Shown: positions 16,565 to 25,524 of the stretch, piece by piece
How positions within the stretch are numbered: the stretch's first letter is position 1
Layout: each line of letters opens with the position of its first letter
Assembly: GCA_030834905.1 (NCBI GenBank)
Contig: JAUQWZ010000006.1
Coordinates: forward strand, 62,001-126,000
Source: Aggregatilineales bacterium
GTDB lineage: Bacteria; Chloroflexota; Anaerolineae; Aggregatilineales; Phototrophicaceae
Reading direction: 5' to 3'
DNA: 64,000 bases
Notes under the pieces: generated by a model
Told to the model about the DNA's origin: nothing
Seen by the model: the letters and a program-made list of their open reading frames with translations, nothing else
Databases searched by the model: none
Made by a program: the position numbers and the translations under genes

Positions 16565-17710
16565 CTACGCCCCAACCAGATGAAAAATGATCCCCACCAC
16601 TGCCCCGCCAGCGATCAGCCAGGTGGAATTGACCCGGTAGCGGATCAGCAGTACCGCCGCCGCCAGCATCAGCACCAGCGTCACCGCATCCACCAGCGCC
16701 GCCTGCCCAAGCTCCAGCGTGACCGCTGCCATCAAGCCGATTGACGCCGCGTTCACGCCATCCAGCAGCGCGCCCAGCCACGCCGACTCGCGCAGGCGGG
16801 GAATCAGCGGATTGGTGATCGACACCATGATAAAGCCGGGCAGAAAGATCCCCAGTGTCGCCACCGCCGCGCCAGCCACGCCGCCGATGATGTAGCCGAT
16901 GAAGGTAGCGGTGGTGAACAGCGGTCCCGGCGTAAACTGTCCGATAGCGACCGCGTTGAGAAGCTGCTGATCGGTCAGCCAGCCCAGCCGTTCAACCAGA
17001 TCGCTGCGCAGAAATGCCAGCAGCACGTAGCCGCCGCCGTATAAGACCGCGCCGATTTTGAAGAAGGTGCCGAACAACTGACTAATCGAATAGGGTTCCA
17101 CTGCCGCCGCCTGCGCGAGCAGCGAAACCGGCATAAATACCGCCGCGCCGCCTTGCCACAGACGGCGTCCGTTCTGCACCACCATCGCCAGAAGCGCCCC
17201 GCCAAACAGCAGCAGCAGTTCGTCAATGCCGAGCAGATAGAGCGCCAGCACGCCGAAGCCAACCGCGCCAAGCAGCCTCGTTTTCATCGCCTTGCGCCCA
17301 AGCGACCATACCGCCTGAAGGATGATGGCAATAACCACCGGCTTGATGCCATACAGCAGCCATTCGGCGGCAGGGGTCGCGCCATACTCGACATACAGCC
17401 AGGCAATGACCAGCACAATGAGCGCTGCCGGAAGAATGAAACAAGCGCCGCCAACAAGCAGCCCAGGATAACCGGCGCGGAGATAGCCGATGTGCATCGA
17501 CATTTCGGTGGAGTTCGGTCCGGGGATTAAGTTCGTCGCGCCCAGCAAATCAAGGAAATGCTGGTCGGTCAGCCACTGACGCCGACGCACAAATTCGTCG
17601 TGGAACATGCCAATGTGCGCCGCCGGTCCGCCAAACGCGGTCAGACCGAGCTTCAAAAATACGAACGCGACTTCCCGCAGCGCGCCGCGCTCAGATACAG
17701 GTGCTTCCAT
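16565..17710 (-). CDS. chrA: ChrA-type chromate transporter, two-domain form
   Basis: The start at 17710 (MEAPVSERG) is supported by GAGGA shortly upstream; the longer frame adds 25 residues. The 381-residue membrane protein has two related CHR halves. The first carries FLKLGLTAFGGPAAHIGMFHDEFV and GPNSTEMSMHIGY; the second carries FFKIGAVLYGGGYVLLAFLR and GQFTPGPLFTTATFIGY. The repeated GG and PGP motifs are the family hallmark. Members export chromate or take part in sulfate-related anion transport; no regulator or partner lies next to it, so the substrate is open. Confidence 0.9.
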   Translation of the reverse strand: MEAPVSERGALREVAFVFLKLGLTAFGGPAAHIGMFHDEFVRRRQWLTDQHFLDLLGATNLIPGPNSTEMSMHIGYLRAGYPGLLVGGACFILPAALIVLVIAWLYVEYGATPAAEWLLYGIKPVVIAIILQAVWSLGRKAMKTRLLGAVGFGVLALYLLGIDELLLLFGGALLAMVVQNGRRLWQGGAAVFMPVSLLAQAAAVEPYSISQLFGTFFKIGAVLYGGGYVLLAFLRSDLVERLGWLTDQQLLNAVAIGQFTPGPLFTTATFIGYIIGGVAGAAVATLGIFLPGFIMVSITNPLIPRLRESAWLGALLDGVNAASIGLMAAVTLELGQAALVDAVTLVLMLAAAVLLIRYRVNSTWLIAGGAVVGIIFHLVGA

Positions 17711-17968
17711 AGATCCTCGTGTCGGGCTTTTCTCGCGCAGGATTGTAGCGTGGCGGCGATCAATCGCACATCGACTCTTCTTCACAAGAACCGGTGAAGT
17801 CTTCTGAGATCAAGCGATAATCAGCAGCGCGGGACGGGCGGCTCATGGTAGAGTTAGTGTGCATAGTTTGTCGCCTGTGGTACTGGCGAGTCATGTTTGG
17901 CGGACATATTCTCAACCCAAAAGCTGTTTATGGGAACGGCTGAATTCAGCAAAGGAAGTCAGGCGATA

Positions 17969-18868
17969 ATGATCGGAAATGTGTGGAAACTCAAGGACTC
18001 GCTGGCGGCGGCAGAACGCGCGGGCTGTGGAATTGGCTCGTTTTCAGCTCGCTGCGTGCCGATGATTCTGCCGGTGCTGCTGGCGGGCGAGCGTACCAAC
18101 TCGCCGCTGATCGTGCAGCTCTCGCAGCGGGAAATGGAAATCTACGGCGTCACGCCGGAGGCATTTGCGGAAGAATTCTATCGTCAGATGCGCGATCAGG
18201 CGATCACCGTTCCGGTCGCGCTGCATCTCGATCACACCAAGAAGTTTGAGCTAATCGAAGCGGCAATCACGGCGGGCTTCACGTCGGTGATGATCGACGC
18301 CTCAGAATACCCGCTGGACGAGAATATCGCCATCAGCCAGCGGGCAGTCGCATACGCGCATGAGCGCGGCGTTTCGGTTGAGGCGGAGCTTGGGCGCATC
18401 GGCACAACCGACAACGTCGAATCGGAGCGTGACGAAGAACTGTACACCGATCCCAATGAAGCGCTGCGATTTGTCACCGAAACGGGCGTGGACGCGCTGG
18501 CGGTGTCAGTTGGAACGGCACACGGCGTCTACAACGTCCGCCAGCCAAAGGTAGACCTGGATCGGCTGAAGGCAATTCGAGCGCTCACCGATGTCCACCT
18601 GGTACTTCACGGCGGCTCAGGCGTGCCCGGTCACATGATCCGCGAGGCGGTCAAGCAAGGCGTTAGCAAGGTCAATATCGCCACCGATCTTGAACTGGCG
18701 ATGCTGAGGGCGCTGGGGCGCGAAGTTCGTTTGACCAACGCCGAATGCAGCGCCCTGCCCGCCGACCAGCTCGAACGCGGGCTGGCAGCCGTCAGCGCCG
18801 AAACTGAGGACAAGATCACAAACTTCCTCGGCAGCAGCGGCAAAGCCGCCCGCTTCCGGGAAATTTGA
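17969..18868 (+). CDS. Class II (zinc) fructose/tagatose-bisphosphate aldolase
   Basis: The ATG at 17969 gives MIGNVWKLKDSLAAAERAG, which aligns with usual class II aldolase starts; the longer frame from 17897 adds 24 doubtful residues. The 299-residue TIM-barrel enzyme shows HLDHT (zinc ligand and catalytic Asp region), VEAELGRIG, SVGTAHGVY (zinc His), VLHGGSGVP (zinc His) and VNIATDLELA (phosphate binding). It cleaves a ketose bisphosphate to DHAP and an aldehyde phosphate. Whether the substrate is fructose, tagatose or a related sugar bisphosphate cannot be decided. It stands alone between divergent chrA and a convergent membrane protein gene. Confidence 0.85.
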   Translation: MIGNVWKLKDSLAAAERAGCGIGSFSARCVPMILPVLLAGERTNSPLIVQLSQREMEIYGVTPEAFAEEFYRQMRDQAITVPVALHLDHTKKFELIEAAITAGFTSVMIDASEYPLDENIAISQRAVAYAHERGVSVEAELGRIGTTDNVESERDEELYTDPNEALRFVTETGVDALAVSVGTAHGVYNVRQPKVDLDRLKAIRALTDVHLVLHGGSGVPGHMIREAVKQGVSKVNIATDLELAMLRALGREVRLTNAECSALPADQLERGLAAVSAETEDKITNFLGSSGKAARFREI

Positions 18869-18906
18869 ACTGATCAGCCGCCAGACACGCGGCAGGATGC
18901 TGAGTC

Positions 18907-19614
18907 CTAGCCTTCAGCATCCTGCCCGGTCGTGCTGGCAGGTTCCGCATCAGCCAGTGGGAACGCTTCGCCCGTGTCTGTCGCCGCGTCGGGGCGTTCC
19001 CGCAGCCCGAAGGCTATCAGGCGGTTCAGGACGGCGTGATTGCCCAACAGCGCCAGCAAACTCACCCCACCCAGCAGCACCACGATTGCCTGCGCAAAAC
19101 ACAGGAAGATCAGCACGCCTACGATAACTGTCAGCAGGAACGAATACAGCGGCGTCGCCAGCAGCGTGAACAGCCCGTTTTTCAGGGCAATGCCCAGATG
19201 CAGGCGTTCCTGCTCGAACAGGTAGGGGATAGCGAGCAGCTGCGTCATCACCCAGGCAGCGGCAACGCCGAGCGTCGCCAGCATCAGCCACACCGCCCAC
19301 GATTCCGTCATTTGGCTGTAGACGCGCGTATTCAGCCACACCAGCAGCGCCGCCGCGATATTGACGACGCCCCACAACCAACTTATCTTGAAGTACTGCC
19401 GCATCCCGCTGGTAAAGTCGCTGAATGAAACACCGCGCCCGTGTGCCAGCTCGTTGGTCGCGGCAAACAGACCAAACAGCGCGGGCGGTGCCAGCACCAC
19501 CGTTACGGTACACAGCAGCCACACTGCATTGATGAACAGCAGTGTTACCCACTGATACCAGAAATCGACCAGCGTTCGCCGCAGCGTTTGCAGCGCTCCG
19601 GTTATCTGCACCAT
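18907..19614 (-). CDS. YesL-like (DUF624) membrane protein
   Basis: The 235-residue protein has about five or six hydrophobic segments, starting WYQWVTLLFINAVWLLCTV. The order of motifs, with an early PPALFGLFAATNELA and the repeated cytoplasmic NGLFTLL, resembles the YesL/DUF624 family, found near carbohydrate uptake genes in Firmicutes and Chloroflexota. The role of the family is unknown. The C-terminal 30 residues are acidic and probably disordered. It lies after an acetyl-xylan-esterase-like gene on the same strand, which fits a carbohydrate context. Confidence 0.7.
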   Translation of the reverse strand: MVQITGALQTLRRTLVDFWYQWVTLLFINAVWLLCTVTVVLAPPALFGLFAATNELAHGRGVSFSDFTSGMRQYFKISWLWGVVNIAAALLVWLNTRVYSQMTESWAVWLMLATLGVAAAWVMTQLLAIPYLFEQERLHLGIALKNGLFTLLATPLYSFLLTVIVGVLIFLCFAQAIVVLLGGVSLLALLGNHAVLNRLIAFGLRERPDAATDTGEAFPLADAEPASTTGQDAEG

Positions 19615-19670
19615 AGCACGATCCTTGATTTAGCCATCGTCGGACTCGCACCCGACTCCGGCGCTGCCGG

Positions 19671-20639
19671 TCAGCCCCACAGGGACGCCAGCAGTCTGAG
19701 CTTTTCCAGCGTGTGATGAGATGCGCCGCCTTCGTGCTCGTTGAAGGGATATATCCGAATATCCTTCTCGGCGGTCACCTGATTATAGGCGGCGAAGATA
19801 GTAGACGGGGGGGTGATCGTGTCCATCTGGGCAGCCGAATACAGAGTGCGCGCCCTGGCGCGGGCGGCAAAGTTCACGCCGTCGAAGTAATCCAGGGTGT
19901 CAAATACCTCATCCACCGCGCCGCGATGCGCGCCCAGGTATTTGACGATTTCCTGATAGGGGAAGGCGTCGGTTTTCCCCACCGCCGAGCGAAAATGACA
20001 CAGAAACGGCTTGTCCGGCATACTCACCGCTACGTCGGGCAGCAGCCCGGTGACAGCGATGGTAATGCCCCCGCCCTGACTGCCTCCGGTCACGACGGTG
20101 CGAGACGCATCGACGCCGTCGAAACTGCGCGCCGCCTCCACCGCCCGCACGCCGTCGGTGAAAACGCGGCGGTAGTAGTACGTCTCCGGCTTGCGGATAC
20201 CGAGCGTCATGAAGCCCGGAAAGTGCGGTGAATACTCTCCGTTTGCATCGGGCGTATCGCCGGGCAGCCATGTGCTCCCCTGCCCGCGTGTATCCATCAC
20301 CAGATAGGCATAGCCTGCGCTGGGGTATGTCAGCCAGTCGATAGGTAAGCCGCGCCCGCCGCCGTAGCCGATATATTCGACCACACACGGCAGCGGCGTG
20401 GTGCTGCCCGCCGGACGGGTGAACCAACCCTTGACCGACTGCCCGCCAAAACCAGCAAAGGTGACGTCATAGGTGTCGAATAATTTCAGTCCAAAATCCA
20501 CCCGCGTGAACTGCGGATTCAACGGGTGCTGCCGGGTTTCTTCCAGCGTGCGCCGCCAGAAAGCGTCGAAATCGGCAGGTTCGCTGCGTTCAGGTTTGTA
20601 AACGTAAAGCTGTTCCAATGGCAGGTCAAAGAAGGGCAT
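19671..20639 (-). CDS. Acetyl xylan esterase / cephalosporin-C deacetylase family hydrolase
   Basis: The start at 20639 (MPFFDLPLEQLYVY) has AAGGA 8 nt upstream; an ATG three codons earlier is too close to that site. The 322-residue alpha/beta hydrolase shows the AXE1 pattern: DLPLEQLxxYKP at the start, RGQGS (oxyanion/Arg region), the nucleophile elbow GGSQGGG near residue 180, and the catalytic His in NEHEGGASHH near the end. Enzymes of this family remove O-acetyl groups from xylo-oligosaccharides and other small acetylated compounds, usually inside the cell; no signal peptide is seen. It precedes the YesL-like gene. Confidence 0.88.
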   Translation of the reverse strand: MPFFDLPLEQLYVYKPERSEPADFDAFWRRTLEETRQHPLNPQFTRVDFGLKLFDTYDVTFAGFGGQSVKGWFTRPAGSTTPLPCVVEYIGYGGGRGLPIDWLTYPSAGYAYLVMDTRGQGSTWLPGDTPDANGEYSPHFPGFMTLGIRKPETYYYRRVFTDGVRAVEAARSFDGVDASRTVVTGGSQGGGITIAVTGLLPDVAVSMPDKPFLCHFRSAVGKTDAFPYQEIVKYLGAHRGAVDEVFDTLDYFDGVNFAARARARTLYSAAQMDTITPPSTIFAAYNQVTAEKDIRIYPFNEHEGGASHHTLEKLRLLASLWG

Positions 20640-20780
20640 CAGGCGCATCCTTATCGTAAATGGCTAAACGCGGCGTTGATGTTAACGCTTATGCCGGGAG
20701 TGCCGCAATTCGTCCTTGCTTTATCACCAGCCGCGCCTGAAAATAAACTCGCAAAAACCCTTTTTTTGAGGACGCCGATT

Positions 20781-21518
20781 GTGAAACCCCTTCTTTCTCT
20801 CAACGAAGACTTTAAACCGCTGGAATTCTGGCAGAACCCCGAAGGCGTGACTGTTGCCCGCGATGATCTGAGCTTCTTGTATATCCCCGACTATGCCCAA
20901 CACATGATGATTTCGTGGCTGGCGCAGAAGGTGTTTGAATACCAGCACGCCCACATTGACGACGGCAGGCAGATCACCAAAATGGTCATGATCACGATGG
21001 GCGCGCTGCTGCCCGGCGTCCTGCTGCACGATTACGTGACCTACGCGACCCCCGACGCGCTGGCGCAGGTCGAATTTGGCACTTTTGGCGTGCGCTTCTA
21101 TCACGGTCCGGGGCAGCCGCTGGCGCAGCCGGAAATCATCCAGCCGCTTTCGATTGATGTGCGCGATCAGGTCGTCGGCATCGTCGAAGACCTCGCCGAT
21201 CTCGGCAGGACGGCAAAATACGTGCAAAGCATGCTGCTGTCTGAACAGCATGGCGCGCGCGAAACGCTGCTGATCGCGCCGTTCCGCAAGAGCGCCACCG
21301 CCAACTTCAATATGGAAACCATCACCTTTGGCGTCGTGCCGTCGCACACCTGGATTATCACCCCGCGCGAGCGCGTGGAGACGATGATCAAGCGCGTGCC
21401 TTACTGGGTACAGCAGGGCGCGAGCAAAGACGAATGTCTTGAAAATCTGGTCAGAATCGGCTATCCGCCCTACCTGCTCCAGGATTGGTTTGAGATCGCC
21501 TGGAATCGCAGCGCCTGA
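20781..21518 (+). CDS. Phosphoribosyltransferase-fold protein of unknown substrate
   Basis: I start at GTG 20781 (VKPLLSLNEDF), preceded by GAGGA at 8 nt; the open frame upstream overlaps the divergent esterase gene. The 245-residue protein has an early RQITKMVMITMGALLPGVLL-like core strand and loop. The PRPP-binding-like loop VVGIVEDLADLGRTAKYV (residues 131-148) replaces the usual VDDIxxTG with VEDLADLG. The C-terminus PPYLLQDWFEIAW resembles the tail of xanthine/hypoxanthine-type phosphoribosyltransferases. The substrate is unknown; nucleobase salvage is possible. A tight hairpin follows the stop codon. Confidence 0.6.
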   Translation: MKPLLSLNEDFKPLEFWQNPEGVTVARDDLSFLYIPDYAQHMMISWLAQKVFEYQHAHIDDGRQITKMVMITMGALLPGVLLHDYVTYATPDALAQVEFGTFGVRFYHGPGQPLAQPEIIQPLSIDVRDQVVGIVEDLADLGRTAKYVQSMLLSEQHGARETLLIAPFRKSATANFNMETITFGVVPSHTWIITPRERVETMIKRVPYWVQQGASKDECLENLVRIGYPPYLLQDWFEIAWNRSA

Positions 21519-21521
21519 ATT

Positions 21522-21582
21522 CACAGGCTGCAAAGCCTGTGCCAATGGCGCTAAGTCCAAATAGAACCGAATAGGCACAGGC
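21522..21582. repeat. Alternative hairpins after the phosphoribosyltransferase-like gene
   Basis: CACAGGCT-GCAA-AGCCTGTG (21522-21541) is a perfect 8-bp stem with a GNRA-type loop. Its 3' arm, as GCCTGTGCC (21535-21543), can instead pair perfectly with GGCACAGGC (21574-21582). The two folds exclude each other. No T run follows either stem. The rest of the gap to 21735 shows only the ribosome site of the ABC exporter. Confidence 0.6.
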
Positions 21583-21735
21583 AGAATTTGATGGGGTACT
21601 ATTGGTAAGCATGGACAACTTCCGCGCTAATTAATCCTGCTGAGAAACAATGCAGTTTACAGGAGCGTCCGTATGCGGCTAAAGTGAAGCACGCATGTGG
21701 GCTGGAGGGTTGCCTGCGAACCGTAGGAGGGATGT

Positions 21736-23604
21736 GTGAGCAGTTTTATCGTCTGGAAACGCATGATGGGCTACCTGCGCCCTTACTGGAAATGGGCGCT
21801 GGTTGCCGCTGTCGCCACCGTTGCCAGCAGCGGGCTGTCCATCGCCATACCATCCATCCTGCGCGGGGTCATTGACGTTGGCGTGCAGAGCAGCGACAGC
21901 AGCTATATGCTGTCGGCGGGCTTGCTCGTCATTGGTCTGGGTGTGCTTCGTGGTATCGTCGGCTTCGCCTTCCGCTATTTTGGCGAAACCATGTCGCACT
22001 ATATCGCCTTCGACATCCGCAATGACGTATACGACAAAGTCCAGAACCAGTCCTTCTCCTATCACGATACCGCCCAGACCGGAACGCTCATCACCCGCGC
22101 CATTAGCGACGTCTCGGAAATGCAGCGCTACTTCGCCTTCGGCATGATCGACGCCATCAATACGACTCTGATGGTGGTCGGCGTCACCCTGATCATGGTG
22201 GTTACCAGCCCGGTGCTGGCGATCATCGCCTTGCTGCCGCTGATCCCGCTGGCGTATTTCTCGCGCAGTTTCGCCGGTTCTGTTGATCCTATGTGGAAGA
22301 AAATCATGGATCGACTGCAAACCCTGGGCAACCGCATTCAGGAGACGGCGCTTGGCGCGGAAGTAGTACGCGCCTTTGCCCGCGAGCCGCACGAAATTCA
22401 GAAGTTTGCCGACGACAACGAGCAGCTTTTCCACGAGCAGATCGCGCTGATGCTGCGCTGGGGAGCCTATATTCCCCTCAGCACCTTCATTATCGCCTTT
22501 TCAACCGCGCTGGTGCTGTTCTTCGGCGGGCTGATGGAAAGCACCGGTTTCGGCGGAGTCACCGTCGGGCTGGTCGTTGCCTTCAATGCTTACGTGCTGC
22601 TCATGGCAGCGCCGATTCGGTTTCTGGGTTTCGTCATCCTGCTCGTCAGTCAGGGCATCAGCAGCGCTCGGCGCGTCTTTGAGATTCTCGATACGCCGGA
22701 GAAAATCACCAATCAAGCCAATCCTCGCCGCCTGAGCGAAATGCAGGGCATCGTGCGTTTTGACGACGTCACCTTCCTTCACGACAGCGCCGACGTGTCT
22801 TCGCTCCAGAATATCAATCTCGAAGCACGTCCGGGTCAGGTCGTGGCGCTGCTGGGTCCGACCGGATCGGGCAAGAGCACGCTCGTCAACCTGATTCCGC
22901 GCTTCTACGACATCAGCGCGGGCGCGATCACGATTGACGGTATCGACGTGCGCGAGATAGACCTGCACGACCTGCGGCGGCAGATCGGCTTTGTGCTTCA
23001 GCACTCGCTGCTGTTTTCCGCCAGCGTCCGCGAGAATATCGCTTACGGCAAGCCCGACGCTACCGAGGCGGAGATCATCGCCGCGTCAAAAGCCGCCAAC
23101 GCGCACGATTTCGTCCTGGAATTCCCTGAGGGCTACGACACGCTCATCGGCGAGCGCGGCGTGACGCTGTCCGGCGGTCAGCGCCAGCGAATCGCCATCG
23201 CGCGGGCACTGCTGATCAATCCGCGTATCCTCATTCTGGACGACTCGACCAGCAGCGTCGATACCCAAACCGAAGCCCGTATCCGCGAAGCGCTGTCCAC
23301 GCTGATGGAAGGTCGCACCACCTTTATCATTGCCCAGCGTCTCAACAGCATTCAAACTGCCGACCAAATTCTGGTACTGAAAGACGGCGCGATCATCGAG
23401 CGCGGCAAACACGATGAACTGCTGGCGCTCAACGGCTACTATGCCGAAATCTACCGCCTGCAGCTCGAAGATCAGGAACGGGTGCGCCGCGAACTCGCCA
23501 GTATCGGGCTGCTCGCGCCCAAGCATTCGGGCAGCTATGACCGCGCCGACAAACATTCAACGGATGAATACCAGACTGTTTTGAAAGATCTGAGGGGAAG
23601 CTGA
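21736..23604 (+). CDS. ABC exporter subunit with degenerate catalytic residues (permease-ATPase half)
   Basis: The 622-residue half-transporter has an N-terminal six-helix exporter domain (about residues 20-330) and a C-terminal ATPase. Walker A is LLGPTGSGKSTL and the signature is the canonical LSGGQRQR. After Walker B the catalytic Glu is replaced (ILILDDSTS), and the switch His is Gln (IIAQRLNSIQ). In heterodimeric exporters such as TM287/288 or BmrCD this pattern marks the subunit that forms the inactive site. The GTG start has GGAGG just upstream. The partner gene follows after 1 nt. The substrate (lipid, peptide or drug) is not readable. Confidence 0.9.
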   Translation: MSSFIVWKRMMGYLRPYWKWALVAAVATVASSGLSIAIPSILRGVIDVGVQSSDSSYMLSAGLLVIGLGVLRGIVGFAFRYFGETMSHYIAFDIRNDVYDKVQNQSFSYHDTAQTGTLITRAISDVSEMQRYFAFGMIDAINTTLMVVGVTLIMVVTSPVLAIIALLPLIPLAYFSRSFAGSVDPMWKKIMDRLQTLGNRIQETALGAEVVRAFAREPHEIQKFADDNEQLFHEQIALMLRWGAYIPLSTFIIAFSTALVLFFGGLMESTGFGGVTVGLVVAFNAYVLLMAAPIRFLGFVILLVSQGISSARRVFEILDTPEKITNQANPRRLSEMQGIVRFDDVTFLHDSADVSSLQNINLEARPGQVVALLGPTGSGKSTLVNLIPRFYDISAGAITIDGIDVREIDLHDLRRQIGFVLQHSLLFSASVRENIAYGKPDATEAEIIAASKAANAHDFVLEFPEGYDTLIGERGVTLSGGQRQRIAIARALLINPRILILDDSTSSVDTQTEARIREALSTLMEGRTTFIIAQRLNSIQTADQILVLKDGAIIERGKHDELLALNGYYAEIYRLQLEDQERVRRELASIGLLAPKHSGSYDRADKHSTDEYQTVLKDLRGS

Positions 23605-23605
23605 G

Positions 23606-25369
23606 ATGTATCCCGACGAAAAGGACAATACCTCTTTCGACTGGCAGACGACCAAACGGCTGCTCGGCTATCTCTCGCCCTATAAACGCACTATTTTCGT
23701 GGCGTTGGCGGCATCCGTCCTCAGCGCGGCTGCCAACGTGCTCGGCGCACCGATCATCGGTTGGGCGGTGGACGAAGGAGTCGAGAAGCGCGATCTGACG
23801 ACGGTGGGCATTGGCGTCCTATTGTACATGGTCGTTCAGGCAGTCGGCGCGCTGGCGTTCAGAGCGCAGATCACCCGGATGGCGGTGACCGGACAGCGGG
23901 CAATTCAGGCGCTGCGCGACGACCTGTTCACCCATGTGCAGAATCTGTCGCTGTCGTTCTTCTCCCGGTACGAAAGCGGTCGTCTGATCTCGCGCATCAT
24001 CAACGACGTCAACACCCTGCGCGAAGCGATTACCTGGGCGATTGTCGGCACGTTCCGCGATATGCTGTCGCTGATCGGCATCGTTATCGTGATGGTGCTG
24101 ATCAATCTGCCGCTGACGGTGGTGGCGCTTGGGGTGCTGGTCGTGCTGGCGATTATCGCTAATTTCTGGCGCATCTACGCCCGCAAGACCTATCTGCGGG
24201 TGGTCGAAACCAACGCCCGCATGAACGCCGAGCTTGCCGAAGCCTTCAACGGCGTGCGCGTCACCCAGGCGTTTGACCGCCAGACGTATAACGCCCATCG
24301 TTTCGCCACCCACTTCAACCAGAACAACCGCCAGGCGAACATGAACGCCACGCTGGTCGCGTCGCTCTTTTTCCCCAGCATCGAACTGGTGGGCGGCGTC
24401 GCAACCGGCTTGTTGATTTACGTCGGCGGCACGCTGGTGCTGCGGCAGGAACTGTCGATTTTCACCCTGCTCACCTTTGTGTTGTACATCGATCAGTTCT
24501 TCCAGCCGATCCGCCAGTTGGCGCAACGCTATAACCTGTTCCAGGCAGTGATGGCGGCGGGCGATAAGCTGTTCCATCTGCTTGACCGTCCCATCGAGAT
24601 TCAGGACGCGCCCGACGCAGTCGAACTGCCGCCCATCAGCGGACACGTGCGCTTTGAACAGGTCTGCTTCGCTTACGAAGACGATGACAAGCTGCCGGTA
24701 GTCACCGACATCACCCTCGACGTGCCGCCGGGTACTACCGTCGCGCTGGTGGGTCATACCGGCGCTGGCAAGACAACGCTCATCAAGCTGTTGATGCGCT
24801 TCTACGACATTAAGGAAGGTCGCCTGACGATTGACGGCTACGACATCAATAAGGTCACGCAGCGCAGCCTGCGCCGCCAGATGGGGATCGTCCTGCAGGA
24901 AACCTATCTGTTCTCCGGCACCGTCATGGATAACATCCGTTATGGGCGGCTTGACGCCAGCGACGACGACGTGATCGCGGCGGCGACTGCCGTTGGCGCG
25001 CACGACTTCATCAGCCGCCTGGAACACGGCTATCATACCGAAGTCCGCGAAGGTGGTTCGCTGCTTTCCGCCGGGCAGAAACAACTTCTCGCCTTCGCCC
25101 GCGCATTGCTCGCCGATCCGCGCATCCTGATTCTGGACGAAGCTACCAGCAATATTGACACCCAGACCGAGAAGATCATCCAGACTGCCCTCGCCCGGCT
25201 GCTGGAAGGACGCACCAGCTTCGTCATCGCGCACCGCCTCAGCACGATTGTCAATTCCGACCTGATCGTCGTCATGAGTCACGGACGAATTGCCGAAATG
25301 GGCACGCATCAGGAGCTACTCGGAGCAAGCGGCGCCTACCGCAGTATGTACACTATGGTGGACAATTAG
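23606..25369 (+). CDS. ABC exporter subunit with active Walker B Glu and altered signature
   Basis: The 587-residue partner has a six-helix domain and an ATPase with Walker A LVGHTGAGKTTL. Walker B has the catalytic Glu (ILILDEATSNID) and the switch His is present (VIAHRLSTI). Its signature is altered to LLSAGQKQL. The altered signature faces the degenerate Walker site of the first subunit, while the canonical LSGGQ of the first faces this subunit's intact site. One consensus and one degenerate ATP site per dimer therefore result. The two genes are 1 nt apart and must form a heterodimer. Confidence 0.9.
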   Translation: MYPDEKDNTSFDWQTTKRLLGYLSPYKRTIFVALAASVLSAAANVLGAPIIGWAVDEGVEKRDLTTVGIGVLLYMVVQAVGALAFRAQITRMAVTGQRAIQALRDDLFTHVQNLSLSFFSRYESGRLISRIINDVNTLREAITWAIVGTFRDMLSLIGIVIVMVLINLPLTVVALGVLVVLAIIANFWRIYARKTYLRVVETNARMNAELAEAFNGVRVTQAFDRQTYNAHRFATHFNQNNRQANMNATLVASLFFPSIELVGGVATGLLIYVGGTLVLRQELSIFTLLTFVLYIDQFFQPIRQLAQRYNLFQAVMAAGDKLFHLLDRPIEIQDAPDAVELPPISGHVRFEQVCFAYEDDDKLPVVTDITLDVPPGTTVALVGHTGAGKTTLIKLLMRFYDIKEGRLTIDGYDINKVTQRSLRRQMGIVLQETYLFSGTVMDNIRYGRLDASDDDVIAAATAVGAHDFISRLEHGYHTEVREGGSLLSAGQKQLLAFARALLADPRILILDEATSNIDTQTEKIIQTALARLLEGRTSFVIAHRLSTIVNSDLIVVMSHGRIAEMGTHQELLGASGAYRSMYTMVDN

Positions 25370-25422
25370 CTGCTCAAAAGCATTTTTCGCCGCCGCCACG
25401 ACACCACAAACGATTCATAGTA

Positions 25423-25480
25423 TTTTGGCGCTGCTGACGCCAAAACAGCGCCGCTTCACTGGTGAGCGCCCGAACCAGTG
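25423..25480. repeat. Two hairpins after the ABC exporter genes
   Basis: TTTTGGCG/CGCCAAAA (25423-25430 with 25438-25445) and CACTGGT/ACCAGTG (25457-25463 with 25474-25480). The first is flanked by A/T and may end the exporter transcript; a proper T run is lacking. Confidence 0.5.
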
Positions 25481-25524
25481 GCTATTATGATGTCTGAGAC
25501 ACAGTCATTTTGTGGAATAAATTT

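Noticed and set aside
21522..21582. A c-di-GMP (GEMM) riboswitch, because of GCAAAGCC
   Set aside because: Only that short word matches; the required second stem and receptor are missing.
23819..25309. A 496-codon open frame on the minus strand opposite the second ABC exporter gene
   Set aside because: It runs fully antisense to a clear exporter gene, has Asp/His/Gln-rich low-complexity composition and no domain; it is a GC-bias shadow.
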